Part shown: in pieces, positions 24,828 through 35,766 of the stretch
Layout: each line of letters opens with the position of its first letter
Position numbering within the stretch: position 1 is the stretch's first letter
Origin: an uncultured Alistipes sp.
Lineage (GTDB): Bacteria > Bacteroidota > Bacteroidia > Bacteroidales > Rikenellaceae
DNA length: 64,000 bases
Direction: 5' to 3'
NCBI RefSeq assembly: GCF_949296715.1
Contig: NZ_CASFQD010000018.1
Location: 15,992-79,991 of the forward strand
Position numbers and translations under genes: made by a program
Notes under the pieces: generated by a model
What the model saw: only the letters and a program-made list of their open reading frames with translations
Databases searched by the model: none
What the model was told of the DNA's origin: nothing

Positions 24828-27461
24828 ATGAAAGTTTTTTTGCGCTATTTTCAGGTCGCAGCCCTCGCCCTTGCGGTGAGCGTGCTGTCGACGGGATGCA
24901 AGGAAGACTCGACCGAGGAGGGTCCCAAGCCTGTCGAACCGAGTCTGACGGCCGAACTGGTCGCCGCCACCTCGACGACGGCCGAACTCCGGCTCACGAC
25001 AACGGCCATCACAGAGGCCGCCTATGCCGTGACCAAAGCGGGCGACGACGCCCTTGACCCCACCGTCATCTTCGCCTCCGGCACCCGCGGCATCAGCTGC
25101 GCGGAGGGCGAGACGAGCGTGACGGTTCGCAACCTCGAACCGCTCACCGACTACGTGATCTACGTGGCCGGCATCACCGAAGAGGAGGAGTTCTTCGATC
25201 AGGTGGCCTCCGTCTCCCTGACGACGGCCGACTTCGAGGATGATCTCTCGATTTACGACATCGACTATGCCTCATTCAAGGTACACCTGAAAGTGCCCGA
25301 GAGTCTGGCCGAAACCGGAAACGTAATCAGGTGGGGCCTCTGCGATCTGGCAACCTACTACATGAACTCGAGCTACTGCGATGCCGAGCGGCTGAACCTG
25401 AGCGACGAGTACTACCACAACTACTTCAACGAGGACTGGACCTACGAGTTCAACAACGAAAACAGCATCGTCTACGACGAGAACGGCGATCCGCAGCTCG
25501 ACGAGACGGGCGCGACGCTGGTCTACTACGACCCGATCGTGCCGGGCGGCAAATACTTCGCCATGTTCGGCGAGTTCGCCTGGGGCGAGCACTCGTGGGG
25601 CTTCGGCGAGGGATACTATTCGCCGCTCTGCGACGTCGAGGGCTTCTACACGGCCCAGTGGATGGGTGAGAACCCCCAGGAGAAGGACTACTGGACGGGC
25701 TTCTACCAGAACGTCAGCGTCGACACCAAGGCTCCCGAAGTGCTGAACGCCTCGCTCAACATCACGACGAACCTCCGTCCCATCGGCGGCGTGGTTTCGG
25801 TTTCGCCCGACGAGGCCGTCAAGCTCTACTGCATCACCGTACTGGATGACATGACCTACCAGCAGGTGCTCTCGATGGTGCTCAACAACGATCCCGACAA
25901 CATGCAGTGGTACATCACCACGTACAACGCCATGTTCACGATCTACGCCATGTCGGGCAGCGGTCCGATGGACATCACGCTCGAGGACATGCTCTACATC
26001 GACAAGGAGGCCACCTACCACATCTTCGCAACCGGCATGGGTAACGAAGAGGGTACGTCGCAGTGCTTCGAGCACATCACCTTCCAGCTGCCCGACCCGA
26101 CGTTGCCGGCTCCCGAGGTGGTTGTCACCCCGATCAAGAACCCCAACGGCGAGGAGTCGCCCTATGAGGTATGGTTCAACGTGAAGTGCCCGACGCAGGA
26201 TGCAACCTCGGGTATCTACGCCTGCAACTACAAGCGCGAGTGGGAAAGCGCCCTGGACAGCGGCTACACGGAAGAGACCCTGATCGAGCGCGGCTATGAA
26301 CTCTCGAGCGCCCAGATCGGCGAGATCAACAGCGACGCAGGTCTCAATATCTCCTTCTCGTCGCGTGAGGATTCGGAGACCTACCTCGGCGTCATCGTCT
26401 ACAACTACGAGGGTACGGCCAGCGAACCCGCCGTTGCCAAGAACAGCACGATCATCGAGCCGGCCGCCGATCCCGTATCGTCGTCGCTCTTCACCGATCT
26501 GCAGGGTGACTGGACCGCCACGACGACCATTCAGTACAAGGAGTACGACTCCAGCACGCTCGACTACGTAACGAAGACCTCCGAAATTTCGTCGAAGGTT
26601 ACCATCGGCAACGTGGGCTACGCTGATCCGCTGCCCGACGAGGTCTACGAGTACTACTACGCCAATACGTCGCACACGACCAAGGAGCAGGTAGACGCCG
26701 TCTACGGTGAGTTCAAGGATGCCGTCGATCTCTTCAACGAGAAGGCCAAGAACCAGAACCGTCTGATCTGCCAGGGTCTTTCGCTGGAGATCGTAACCTA
26801 CCAGAACTACCTGGAGTACGCATCGCCCTACGACCTCTTCATTTCGGAGGACTACAACGGATTCGACAGCGAGTCGCCCGTATATGACTTCGGTCCGAAG
26901 TGGTATCTGCAGATCGCTGACGGCGACAAGGTATCGGTTCCGTTCAACGCCAACCTCTTCACGCCGCTCTCGGCATGGTCGACCAACGAGTATCACCTGA
27001 TCGGTGCGAGCGAGACCGCGTCGCTGCCCTACGTAACGGACGGCACCTCGGCACAGACGGGCTACTTCCCCGTAGAGGTATCGGCCGACAAGAACACGAT
27101 CACGATCAACCCGCTGTCGTACAACGGCGACACCTATTATATGAATCCGGGACGCTACTACTACGGTTCCTACCAGCTCTCGTCGCGCATCATTGCGCCC
27201 ATCACGCTGACCCGCGGCTGGAATGAGAGCGGCACAACCGCCAAGGCAGCCGCCGCAGGCACCGACAGCCAGCTGTCCGATCCCGCAAACATGAAGCCGC
27301 TCTACAAGGTAACGCCGGTCAAGAAGGCCAACAGCAGAACGGCCATGCCCACCAAGCCGGCCGTCGAGCGCAAGCAGGTCAAGCTGCATGTGGTGACCGT
27401 CGACGAGTTCGATGCCAACGCACGCAAGTTCCTGGAAAAGAGATTCGGCAAGCGGAACTAA
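24828..27461 (+). CDS. Large exported lipoprotein of the Omp28/TlpA/DUF6029 locus
   Basis: 877 residues. The ATG at 24828 gives a clean lipoprotein signal with lipobox LSTGC (Cys24). Next come acidic residues (KEDSTEEGP), possibly a surface-export tag, and a fibronectin III-like domain (about 35-140, ending LTDYVIYVAG). The rest is rich in Tyr, Asp and Asn with no family I recognise. The C-terminus (about 790-877) is basic and Lys-rich, ending LEKRFGKRN. It is the first gene of a locus with TlpA-like, DUF6029 and Omp28 proteins and is separated from them by a terminator-like hairpin. Function unknown. Confidence 0.75.
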   Translation: MKVFLRYFQVAALALAVSVLSTGCKEDSTEEGPKPVEPSLTAELVAATSTTAELRLTTTAITEAAYAVTKAGDDALDPTVIFASGTRGISCAEGETSVTVRNLEPLTDYVIYVAGITEEEEFFDQVASVSLTTADFEDDLSIYDIDYASFKVHLKVPESLAETGNVIRWGLCDLATYYMNSSYCDAERLNLSDEYYHNYFNEDWTYEFNNENSIVYDENGDPQLDETGATLVYYDPIVPGGKYFAMFGEFAWGEHSWGFGEGYYSPLCDVEGFYTAQWMGENPQEKDYWTGFYQNVSVDTKAPEVLNASLNITTNLRPIGGVVSVSPDEAVKLYCITVLDDMTYQQVLSMVLNNDPDNMQWYITTYNAMFTIYAMSGSGPMDITLEDMLYIDKEATYHIFATGMGNEEGTSQCFEHITFQLPDPTLPAPEVVVTPIKNPNGEESPYEVWFNVKCPTQDATSGIYACNYKREWESALDSGYTEETLIERGYELSSAQIGEINSDAGLNISFSSREDSETYLGVIVYNYEGTASEPAVAKNSTIIEPAADPVSSSLFTDLQGDWTATTTIQYKEYDSSTLDYVTKTSEISSKVTIGNVGYADPLPDEVYEYYYANTSHTTKEQVDAVYGEFKDAVDLFNEKAKNQNRLICQGLSLEIVTYQNYLEYASPYDLFISEDYNGFDSESPVYDFGPKWYLQIADGDKVSVPFNANLFTPLSAWSTNEYHLIGASETASLPYVTDGTSAQTGYFPVEVSADKNTITINPLSYNGDTYYMNPGRYYYGSYQLSSRIIAPITLTRGWNESGTTAKAAAAGTDSQLSDPANMKPLYKVTPVKKANSRTAMPTKPAVERKQVKLHVVTVDEFDANARKFLEKRFGKRN

Positions 27462-27485
27462 CTCCGCCCCGACCATACAACCGAG

Positions 27486-27522
27486 CAGAAACTCTCCGCA
27501 AGGGGAGTTTCTGTGCGGTTTT
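27486..27522 (+). terminator. Terminator/attenuator between the lipoprotein gene and tlpA-like gene
   Basis: 12-bp stem CAGAAACTCTCC / GGGGAGTTTCTG (one wobble) with a GCAA tetraloop, then TGCGGTTTT. It lies 24 bp after the lipoprotein stop. Confidence 0.7.
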
Positions 27523-27589
27523 ACAAGAGCAACCGATCAAGGGCCTCGGCCCGCCAAGTTTCACCCTAATTTTTTAACCGCAAAAAGGT

Positions 27590-28078
27590 ATGAAGAAAGT
27601 ACTCGGTCTCATTGGTGCCCTCCTGGCATTCACGGCTGTTTCGGCACAGTCGCTTCCGGATGTGAAGATTGAAAACGCCGACGGTGAAATCATCTCGACC
27701 GCGTCGCTGACCGGCCGCAAACCGCTCATCATCTCCTACTGGTCGATTGCCTGCAAGCCCTGCCTGCAGGAGCTCAACGCGATCAACGACCAGCTCGAGG
27801 AGTGGCGCGAGGAGGCCGATTTCGACGTGGTGGCCGTCTCGGTCGACGACGTGCGTCTGAAGGCCACGGCCAAGGCCAAGGCCGCATCGTTAGGATGGGA
27901 CTTTATCTGCCTGTTCGATGCCAACCAGACGCTCAAGCGGGCCATGAACGTATCGCTCACGCCCCAGAGTTTCGTGGTCGATGCCGACGGCAACATTGTC
28001 TTCTCGCACTCGGGCTACACGCCGGGCAGCGAGCAGTTACTGATCGACAAGGTAATCGAAATCAGCAAAGAGAAATAG
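27590..28078 (+). CDS. TlpA-like periplasmic thioredoxin
   Basis: 162 residues with a signal peptide ending VSAQ (about 1-20). It has a thioredoxin fold with active site CKPC (Cys55, Cys58) in YWSIACKPCLQEL and the cis-Pro loop in SLTPQSFVVD. It fits TlpA/ResA-type thiol-disulphide reductases, which act in the periplasm. Its stop is 1 bp before the start of the DUF6029 gene, so the two are tightly coupled. The likely partners are the Cys-bearing DUF6029 and Omp28-type products downstream. Confidence 0.9.
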   Translation: MKKVLGLIGALLAFTAVSAQSLPDVKIENADGEIISTASLTGRKPLIISYWSIACKPCLQELNAINDQLEEWREEADFDVVAVSVDDVRLKATAKAKAASLGWDFICLFDANQTLKRAMNVSLTPQSFVVDADGNIVFSHSGYTPGSEQLLIDKVIEISKEK

Positions 28079-28079
28079 A

Positions 28080-29684
28080 ATGAAGCAAATCGCACTGTTG
28101 ATTGCCGGCACCTGCTGTGTGGCCGCAACGCATGCCCAGATCAAGCTGGGAGAGGGTCAGCTGACGGGCAGTTTCGAGACGAACACGATCTACTACGTGG
28201 ACGATTCGGTCATCGGATCGGAGATGGAGGATCACTTCGGATCGAACAACTACCTCAAACTGGACTACACCTACAAGAACTTCTCGGCCGGCATTCAGGC
28301 CGACGCCTATCTCCCGGCGCTGCAGGGATACGAGCTCGGCGAACAGCCCGGATACAAGAAGTTCTACCTCTCGTCGAAGTACATCCAGTGGGCCGACAAG
28401 AATTTCGAGATCCTCGTGGGCGACATCTTCGACCAGTTCGGAAACGGACTCATCTTCCGCAGCTTCGAGGACCGTCAGCTGGGTATCAACACCTCGGTGG
28501 AGGGTATCCGCGGCATCTACCGTTTCGGCAACTACGTGACGCTGAAGGGTCTCTACGGACGCCCGCGCCTCTATACGGAGTATGCCGATTCGTGGGCGCG
28601 CGGTGCGGACGTGAGCATCTCGCTGACCGACATCTTCGGATTCAACAATGTGCTGCTCTCTCTCGAAGGCAGTTACATGAACCGCCACGAGGCACTCGAC
28701 AAGGATGAGACGATGACTGATCACTTCGCTTCGGTCGGTCTGACGAGCCCCGACCTGAATCTCTATTCGGGCCGCGTGAACTTCGGCTGGAAGAACCTCT
28801 CGCTGCGCGGTGAATACGCCTACAAGAGCAAGGACCTGCCGACGGCCGTAGCATCCGAGGCGGTCGACGGCAAGGCCATTCTGGGTGAGATCGGCTACCA
28901 CTACAAGACCTTCAGCGTGTCGGGTGCTTTCCGCGTGCTGGACAACATGGGAACGCTCATCTCGCTCTACGGCACCGGTACGGGCAACACGCTCAACTAC
29001 CTGCCGGCCCTCACGCGCCAGTACACCTACATGCTGGCGAACCTGAACCCCTATCAGGTCAATGTCGAAGGTGAGATCGGCGGACAGATCGACATCAACT
29101 ACTCGCTCCGCAACAAGCACAACCGCTACCGCTACTGGAACTTCCACGCCAACGTGTCGAACTTCTACACGCTGCGCGACGAACAGGCCAAATCGGGCAA
29201 GCGCGAACTGCTGTGGCGCGACATGAACATCGATGTCGAGCGGCAGTGGAACAAGAAGCTCAAGACGTCGCTGCTCTTCTCCTGCCAGGAGTGGAATCCC
29301 GACCACGGATACTCGAGCCGTACCTACGTCTCGAACATCTTCGTCGGCGACGTGACCTACAAGTTCGACCGCAAGAAGTCGCTGCGCGCCGAGGTGCAAT
29401 ACCTCATCTCGCAGGAGTACGAGGGCAACTGGGTGGCCGGACTGATCGAGTTCGGACTGGCGCCGAAGTGGAGTTTCTTCTTCAGCGACATGTACAACCA
29501 GGGAGGAACCGAGGGCGCGACGAACAAGAACTATTACAACGGCGGATTCAGCTACACGCACAACCGCACGCGCGTACAGATCAGCTACGGCCGCAACCGC
29601 GCCGGCTACATCTGCTCGGGCGGCGTCTGCCGCTACTCTCCGGCCTACACCGGATGCAACATTGCGATCACATCTTCATTCTAA
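28080..29684 (+). CDS. DUF6029 outer-membrane barrel-like protein
   Basis: 534 residues with signal peptide ending THAQ. The mature protein consists of amphipathic beta strands with the girdle aromatics of an outer-membrane barrel, e.g. NYLKLDYTYKNFSAGIQADA and VGDIFDQFGNGLIFRSF. The C-terminal end carries a cysteine cluster (Cys512, Cys517, Cys526 in CSGGVCRYSPAYTGC), a feature I associate with the DUF6029 family. It lies between a TlpA-like thioredoxin and an Omp28-type thioredoxin-fold lipoprotein, so these cysteines may be redox-active or disulphide-bonded. Function unknown. Confidence 0.82.
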   Translation: MKQIALLIAGTCCVAATHAQIKLGEGQLTGSFETNTIYYVDDSVIGSEMEDHFGSNNYLKLDYTYKNFSAGIQADAYLPALQGYELGEQPGYKKFYLSSKYIQWADKNFEILVGDIFDQFGNGLIFRSFEDRQLGINTSVEGIRGIYRFGNYVTLKGLYGRPRLYTEYADSWARGADVSISLTDIFGFNNVLLSLEGSYMNRHEALDKDETMTDHFASVGLTSPDLNLYSGRVNFGWKNLSLRGEYAYKSKDLPTAVASEAVDGKAILGEIGYHYKTFSVSGAFRVLDNMGTLISLYGTGTGNTLNYLPALTRQYTYMLANLNPYQVNVEGEIGGQIDINYSLRNKHNRYRYWNFHANVSNFYTLRDEQAKSGKRELLWRDMNIDVERQWNKKLKTSLLFSCQEWNPDHGYSSRTYVSNIFVGDVTYKFDRKKSLRAEVQYLISQEYEGNWVAGLIEFGLAPKWSFFFSDMYNQGGTEGATNKNYYNGGFSYTHNRTRVQISYGRNRAGYICSGGVCRYSPAYTGCNIAITSSF

Positions 29685-29705
29685 ACACATCTAAATCACA
29701 AATCC

Positions 29706-31184
29706 ATGATTAAACGACTGATTGGCAAAACGCTGCTGCTGGCCGCCTTATGCCTTGCATCCGCATCCTGCACGGGATCGGGCGATGACAACGAGAATCA
29801 GGGAGGCGCCGTGTTCAAGGCGACGGTTTCCCCGACGACAATCTCGGCCGACGGTGTCGACGCCGCGGTTTTCGATGTGCGCTTCCGCGGCACGAAACTC
29901 ACGGCCGACGAGGTAACCTTCTACAATGCCGACGACAATACGGTAGTCGAGATGCCCGACATGAAATTCACTACAACCGATCCAGGAACCTACTCTTTCT
30001 ACGTAAAATACGCCAATCTGGCTCCGCAGGAGGGTGAGGAGGCCGAATACACCTCCGCCGTACTGCGCATCAACGCCGTTGACGGGGCTGTCAGCGACGA
30101 CGAGATCGACCTTGAGCCCAACGGCGAGAGCGGTCTGACCATGTCGGTATCCGCAACGGTCGTACAGGCCGGTGTCGACCAGGCCATCTTCGTCATCCGC
30201 TACGACGGCGAAGTGCTCAAGGAGGGTTATACCATTTACGATGCCGACACAAACAGAAGCATCACCCTTCCGACGGTGACCAAGACCTCCGCATCGGGCA
30301 AGGAGTATGAACTCCCCTACTACCAGGCAACCAAATCCGAGGTACGTTCGTTCTGGGTAGCCTACAAGACCTCGAACACGCTGAAGAACCCGATCAGCAT
30401 CACGGCCGTGGATTTCGCCATTCCGACGCGTCCGGCAGACCCGCAGCCGGGCAGCACGTCGTTCAAGCGCCGTTCGATGATCACGCAGTTCACCGGACTG
30501 GGCTGCGGCTACTGCCCCTTCATGATCGCCGCCCTGCACGATGTGCTGGCTGACGAGACATACGGCTCGAAGGCCGAACTGGCAGCCGTCCACACCTACT
30601 CGGGCGACCCGTATGCTCCGGCAGAGAATGTCGACGGTGCATTCGGTATTACCGGCTATCCGACCGTCGTCTTCGACATGGCCACGATTGTCCAGAACTA
30701 CAACTACGCCACGAACATGTCGAACATCAAGAAGGCGATCGACAATTCGCTTTCGACCCCGGCCAAGGCAGGCATTTCGGTCCGTGCGGACGTCGACGGC
30801 AACACGCTGGTGGCCCGCGTGACGGTCAAGGCCGCCGAGGAGGGCAGTTTCCGTGTCGGCGCCTGGGTGCTGGAGGACGGCCTGACCGGTAACCAGAGCA
30901 ACTACGGCATGGACGACAACGGCTACAACTTCAACACCCACAACAACGTGCTTCGCAAGGCGGACAGCGACAGAACCTCCTCTTTCAGAGGATACGATCT
31001 GGGTACGGTGAAGGCCGGTGAGATGGCAGACCACGTCTTCGTCATCACGCTCGATTCGTCGTGGAAGAAGGATAACTGCCACATGATGTACTTCGTCACG
31101 GCGCTCGACGGCTCCTCGTACCGGGTGACGAACGTCATCGGCACCAACTCGCTGACCGAGGCCGTTTCGTTCGAGTACGAATAA
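29706..31184 (+). CDS. Omp28-related surface lipoprotein with thioredoxin-like domain
   Basis: 492 residues, lipobox SASC (Cys22). Two tandem Ig-like domains (about 37-125 and 144-235) precede an Omp28-type domain whose start MITQFTGLGCGYCPFMIAAL holds a thioredoxin-like CGYC (Cys267, Cys270). Later segments include GITGYPTVVFD, resembling a cis-Pro loop. Omp28 was described in Porphyromonas gingivalis as an outer-membrane adhesin candidate; biochemical activity is unclear. Last gene of the locus, followed by a strong bidirectional terminator. Confidence 0.87.
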   Translation: MIKRLIGKTLLLAALCLASASCTGSGDDNENQGGAVFKATVSPTTISADGVDAAVFDVRFRGTKLTADEVTFYNADDNTVVEMPDMKFTTTDPGTYSFYVKYANLAPQEGEEAEYTSAVLRINAVDGAVSDDEIDLEPNGESGLTMSVSATVVQAGVDQAIFVIRYDGEVLKEGYTIYDADTNRSITLPTVTKTSASGKEYELPYYQATKSEVRSFWVAYKTSNTLKNPISITAVDFAIPTRPADPQPGSTSFKRRSMITQFTGLGCGYCPFMIAALHDVLADETYGSKAELAAVHTYSGDPYAPAENVDGAFGITGYPTVVFDMATIVQNYNYATNMSNIKKAIDNSLSTPAKAGISVRADVDGNTLVARVTVKAAEEGSFRVGAWVLEDGLTGNQSNYGMDDNGYNFNTHNNVLRKADSDRTSSFRGYDLGTVKAGEMADHVFVITLDSSWKKDNCHMMYFVTALDGSSYRVTNVIGTNSLTEAVSFEYE

Positions 31185-31237
31185 TCGCCGAGTGCGCGTC
31201 GGAGCCCGAAGCTCCGGCGACACGCAGGCCCACAAAC

Positions 31238-31275
31238 AAAGGAAGGGCGGGAAGAAATCTTCCCGCCCTTCCTTT
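31238..31275. terminator. Bidirectional terminator between the Omp28-type gene and panB
   Basis: Perfect inverted repeat of 16-18 bp (31238-31255 and 31258-31275; core GGAAGGGCGGGAAG). T-rich flanks on both strands serve the convergent genes. Confidence 0.85.
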
Positions 31276-31295
31276 ATCAGCAAAAGAAGCCGCAA

Positions 31296-32111
31296 TCAAT
31301 ACTGCTCCTTCTCGTTGGGGAAATCGCCAGACTTCACGTCGTCGATATAGCGGCCCACGGCATCCGTCATCACGGTGTGCAGGTCGGCATAGCGGCGCAG
31401 GAATCGGGGCGAGAAGCCCTTGTTGATGCCCAGCATGTCGTGCACGACGAGCACCTGGCCGTCGCACGCGCCGCCGGCACCGATACCGATCGTCGGTGCG
31501 GATATCTCGCCCGTCACCCGGGCCGCCAGCGCCGCGGGAATCTTCTCCAGGACGATGGCGAAGCAGCCCGCATCGCTCAACAGGTGGGCGTCGCGCACGA
31601 GTTTCTCGGCCTCGGCCTCCTCCTTGGCGCGGACATTGTAGGTGCCGAACTTGTGGATCGACTGGGGCGTCAGTCCGAGGTGTCCCATGACCGGAATCCC
31701 GGCCGAAAGGATGCGCTGCACGGACTCGAGAATCTCCTCGCCGCCCTCCATCTTCACGGCGTCGGCCTCGGTCTCCTTCATGATGCGCACGGCCGAATCG
31801 AGCGCGATCTTCGAGTTACCCTGATAGGTACCGAAAGGAAGGTCGACGACCACAAGAGCCCGGTTGACGGCACGGACGACCGAACGGGCGTGGTAGATCA
31901 TCATATCGAGCGTGATGGGGAGCGTCGTTTCGTATCCGGCCATGACATTGGCGGCCGAGTCTCCGACGAGGATGACGTCGATACCGGCGGCATCGACGAT
32001 CCGGGCCATCGAATAATCGTAAGAGGTAAGCATGGCGATCTTTTCGCCGCGCTGCTTCATTTCCGTCAGGCGGTAGGTCGTAACCGCACGGACGGTGCTT
32101 TCTACTGACAT
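31296..32111 (-). CDS. panB: 3-methyl-2-oxobutanoate hydroxymethyltransferase (ketopantoate hydroxymethyltransferase)
   Basis: A 271-residue cytoplasmic enzyme that adds a hydroxymethyl group from methylene-tetrahydrofolate to 2-oxoisovalerate, the first step to pantothenate and CoA. Family motifs: VGDSAANVMAGYETTLPITL (metal-binding Asp), VKMEGGEE (Lys), MGHLGLTPQS, and the Glu in VLEKIPAAL. MSVESTVRA at 32111 is taken as start because the promoter element TATCTTTG occupies 32142-32149, where a longer TTG start would lie. No other pan gene is in the window. Confidence 0.96.
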   Translation of the reverse strand: MSVESTVRAVTTYRLTEMKQRGEKIAMLTSYDYSMARIVDAAGIDVILVGDSAANVMAGYETTLPITLDMMIYHARSVVRAVNRALVVVDLPFGTYQGNSKIALDSAVRIMKETEADAVKMEGGEEILESVQRILSAGIPVMGHLGLTPQSIHKFGTYNVRAKEEAEAEKLVRDAHLLSDAGCFAIVLEKIPAALAARVTGEISAPTIGIGAGGACDGQVLVVHDMLGINKGFSPRFLRRYADLHTVMTDAVGRYIDDVKSGDFPNEKEQY

Positions 32112-32141
32112 TTCTTCAGGTATTAAATTTGATTCGGGGGA

Positions 32142-32149
32142 CAAAGATA
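32142..32149 (-). promoter_or_regulatory. Promoter -7 element (TATCTTTG) for panB
   Basis: Perfect TATCTTTG on the minus strand, 31 bp upstream of the chosen ATG; it fixes the start at 32111. Confidence 0.6.
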
Positions 32150-32230
32150 GTGCAAACCAAGCGCAACGGCAAATTTATTTGGCGTTGCCGAGGTGCCGCC
32201 GGTCCGGACGGGGCGCCGCACGAACGCCCG

Positions 32231-32770
32231 CTACCCCTTCAGCGGCCACAGCCGGTCGAAGAAGTGCCACAACACGACACCTCCCGACACCGAGACGTTG
32301 ATCGAGTGTTTCGTCCCGGCCTGCGGAATCTCGATGGCCCCGTCGCAGAGGTCCACGGCCTGCTGCCCCACGCCCAGCACCTCGTTGCCGAAGACCAGCG
32401 CGTAGCGCACCCCCGCCTCGGGGCGGAAGTCGCCGAGCCGCACGGCCCCCTCGACCTGCTCGACGGCCCAGAGCGAGTAACCCGCGGCCTTCAGCTCCGC
32501 GAGGCACTCCTCCGTCGTGGCGTAGTGGCGCCACGGCACCGTCAGCTCGGCCCCGAGCGCCGTCTTGTGGATGTCGCGGTTGGGCGGCGTGGCCGTGATG
32601 CCGCACAGGGCAATCCGCTCCACGGCAAAGGCGTCCGACGTGCGGAAGAAGGCCCCGACGTTCTGCAGCGAACGGATGTTGTCGAGCACGACCGTGACGG
32701 GCATCTTGGCCATCGCGGCGAACTCTTCGGCCGACGGACGGCCCAACTCTTCATTGGTGATTTTGCGCAT
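32231..32770 (-). CDS. SpoU/TrmH-family RNA 2'-O-methyltransferase
   Basis: A 179-residue SPOUT methyltransferase. Motif 1 is LDNIRSLQNVGAFFRTSDAF (Asn and Arg), motif 2 is ALVFGNEVLGV, motif 3 is IPQAGTKHSINVSVSGGVVL, the knot that binds S-adenosylmethionine. It should methylate a 2'-OH in tRNA or rRNA; without an N-terminal substrate-binding domain the target cannot be named. Start at 32770 follows from a TACTTTTG promoter 29 bp upstream; the longer frame overlaps the divergent promoter region. Confidence 0.92.
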   Translation of the reverse strand: MRKITNEELGRPSAEEFAAMAKMPVTVVLDNIRSLQNVGAFFRTSDAFAVERIALCGITATPPNRDIHKTALGAELTVPWRHYATTEECLAELKAAGYSLWAVEQVEGAVRLGDFRPEAGVRYALVFGNEVLGVGQQAVDLCDGAIEIPQAGTKHSINVSVSGGVVLWHFFDRLWPLKG

Positions 32771-32798
32771 GGTGCTCACGATCGGTTGTTTTCGGGTG

Positions 32799-32806
32799 CA
32801 AAAGTA
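32799..32806 (-). promoter_or_regulatory. Promoter -7 element (TACTTTTG) for the SpoU methyltransferase
   Basis: TACTTTTG on the minus strand, 29 bp before the start. It faces a plus-strand promoter only 22 bp away. Confidence 0.5.
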
Positions 32807-32827
32807 GTCAAATAAAAAATTTTTACC

Positions 32828-32835
32828 TATTTTTG
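32828..32835 (+). promoter_or_regulatory. Promoter -7 element (TATTTTTG) for the outer-membrane protein at 32860
   Basis: TATTTTTG fits TAnnTTTG, 25 bp before the ATG at 32860. It is back-to-back with the divergent methyltransferase promoter, so the upstream elements of the two overlap. Confidence 0.5.
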
Positions 32836-32859
32836 GGGGTTCAATCGCACACATTGTCT

Positions 32860-33975
32860 ATGTCATTGAGAAAGGTCATTCTCGCCGCGGCACTGCTCGT
32901 CGCCACGGCCGGTGCAGCCCGGGCACAGGAAGTCCTCGCAGGCGCCGACTTCGACACACGCTTCGACAACCGGGAATACGCCAACAACGACTTCAACGAG
33001 TCGCAGACCCTGTTCAGCGCCCGCCTGACGCCCTACGTCGGCATCGAGTGGGAGCGCAAGAACCGGCTGGTCTTCGGTGTCGAGATGCTCCAGCACTTCG
33101 GGCAGTACAATGCCGAGGGCGACCGCTTCCTGACCGACATCAAGCCGCTGATGTACTACCAGTTCCGCACCGCGGCGGTGCAGGCCAACGCAGGTATCTT
33201 CAACCGCAGGGAGCTCATGGGCGACTACTCGCGCGCCTTCTTCAGCGACTCGACGGCCTTCTACCACAACCGCATGGCGGGCTTTCTCGGGCGTTACGTC
33301 AGCTGGCGCGACAAGACCTACATCGAGTTGGCCATCGACTGGGAGGGCATGTACTCCGAGCAGTCACGCGAGATGTTCCGCATCCTCTCGGCCGGACGCT
33401 ACACGACGCTGCCGGGCTTCTACGTCGGCTACGCCTTCTCGATGTTCCACTTCGCCGGCTCGAAGCTCAACGAGAATGTCACGGACAACCTCCTGCTGAA
33501 TCCCTATGTGGGCTGGGAGCTGGGTGAACGGCTCGGGCTCGACATCCGCGCCGGGGCGCTCTTCGCGCCGCAGCGCGCCCGGAGCGTCGACCACGAGTGG
33601 AAAAAGCCCTGGGGCGGCCAGCTGGACGTGGTGCTGACCACCTGGTGGGGACTGAAGGTCGAGAACAACCTCTACCTGGGCGAGAACCTGCAACCGCTGC
33701 GCAACCTGGTGGCCAATCCCACGCTGGGGCTCACCTACGGCGCCGACGGCCTCTATGCCGGCGAGAGCTTCTACGCCACGACCGAGCACATCTACAACCG
33801 CACGTGGGTGGGCTTCGACCGCCGCTTCTTCCACGACACGCTTCAGGTCGAGGCCGGCATGGTCTTCCACTGCGACGGCACGGGGCTCGGCACGCAGCAG
33901 GTCGTACAGCTCTCCGTGGCGATCGACAAGGTATTCCACCGCGGCGGTCCCCATCACCGCCACGGGCACAGATAA
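32860..33975 (+). CDS. Predicted outer-membrane protein with His-rich tail, family not recognised
   Basis: 371 residues. The ATG at 32860 gives a signal peptide ending GAARAQ. The mature protein has many amphipathic strands with aromatic belts (FSARLTPYVGIEWERKNRLV, FYVGYAFSMFHFAG), consistent with a beta barrel. The last 12 residues, HRGGPHHRHGHR, are strikingly His-rich and could bind metal or lie outside the barrel. The next gene, glnS, starts 33 bp downstream on the same strand, so the two may share a transcript. Function unknown. Confidence 0.7.
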   Translation: MSLRKVILAAALLVATAGAARAQEVLAGADFDTRFDNREYANNDFNESQTLFSARLTPYVGIEWERKNRLVFGVEMLQHFGQYNAEGDRFLTDIKPLMYYQFRTAAVQANAGIFNRRELMGDYSRAFFSDSTAFYHNRMAGFLGRYVSWRDKTYIELAIDWEGMYSEQSREMFRILSAGRYTTLPGFYVGYAFSMFHFAGSKLNENVTDNLLLNPYVGWELGERLGLDIRAGALFAPQRARSVDHEWKKPWGGQLDVVLTTWWGLKVENNLYLGENLQPLRNLVANPTLGLTYGADGLYAGESFYATTEHIYNRTWVGFDRRFFHDTLQVEAGMVFHCDGTGLGTQQVVQLSVAIDKVFHRGGPHHRHGHR

Positions 33976-34008
33976 CGGACAACAAACAAAAGAACGCACA
34001 CAAGCAAT

Positions 34009-35685
<1,677 letters not shown>

Positions 35686-35708
35686 CCCCGAGCCTTGGGC
35701 TCAAGACG

Positions 35709-35753
35709 GAAACAGGCGGAGATTCGCACGAATCTCCGCCTGTTTCATGTTTT
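35709..35753 (+). terminator. Terminator of glnS
   Basis: Near-perfect 16-18-bp stem (core ACAGGCGGAGATTCG), followed by ATGTTTTC, 24 bp after the glnS stop. Confidence 0.85.
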
Positions 35754-35766
35754 CGGGCCGGACATG

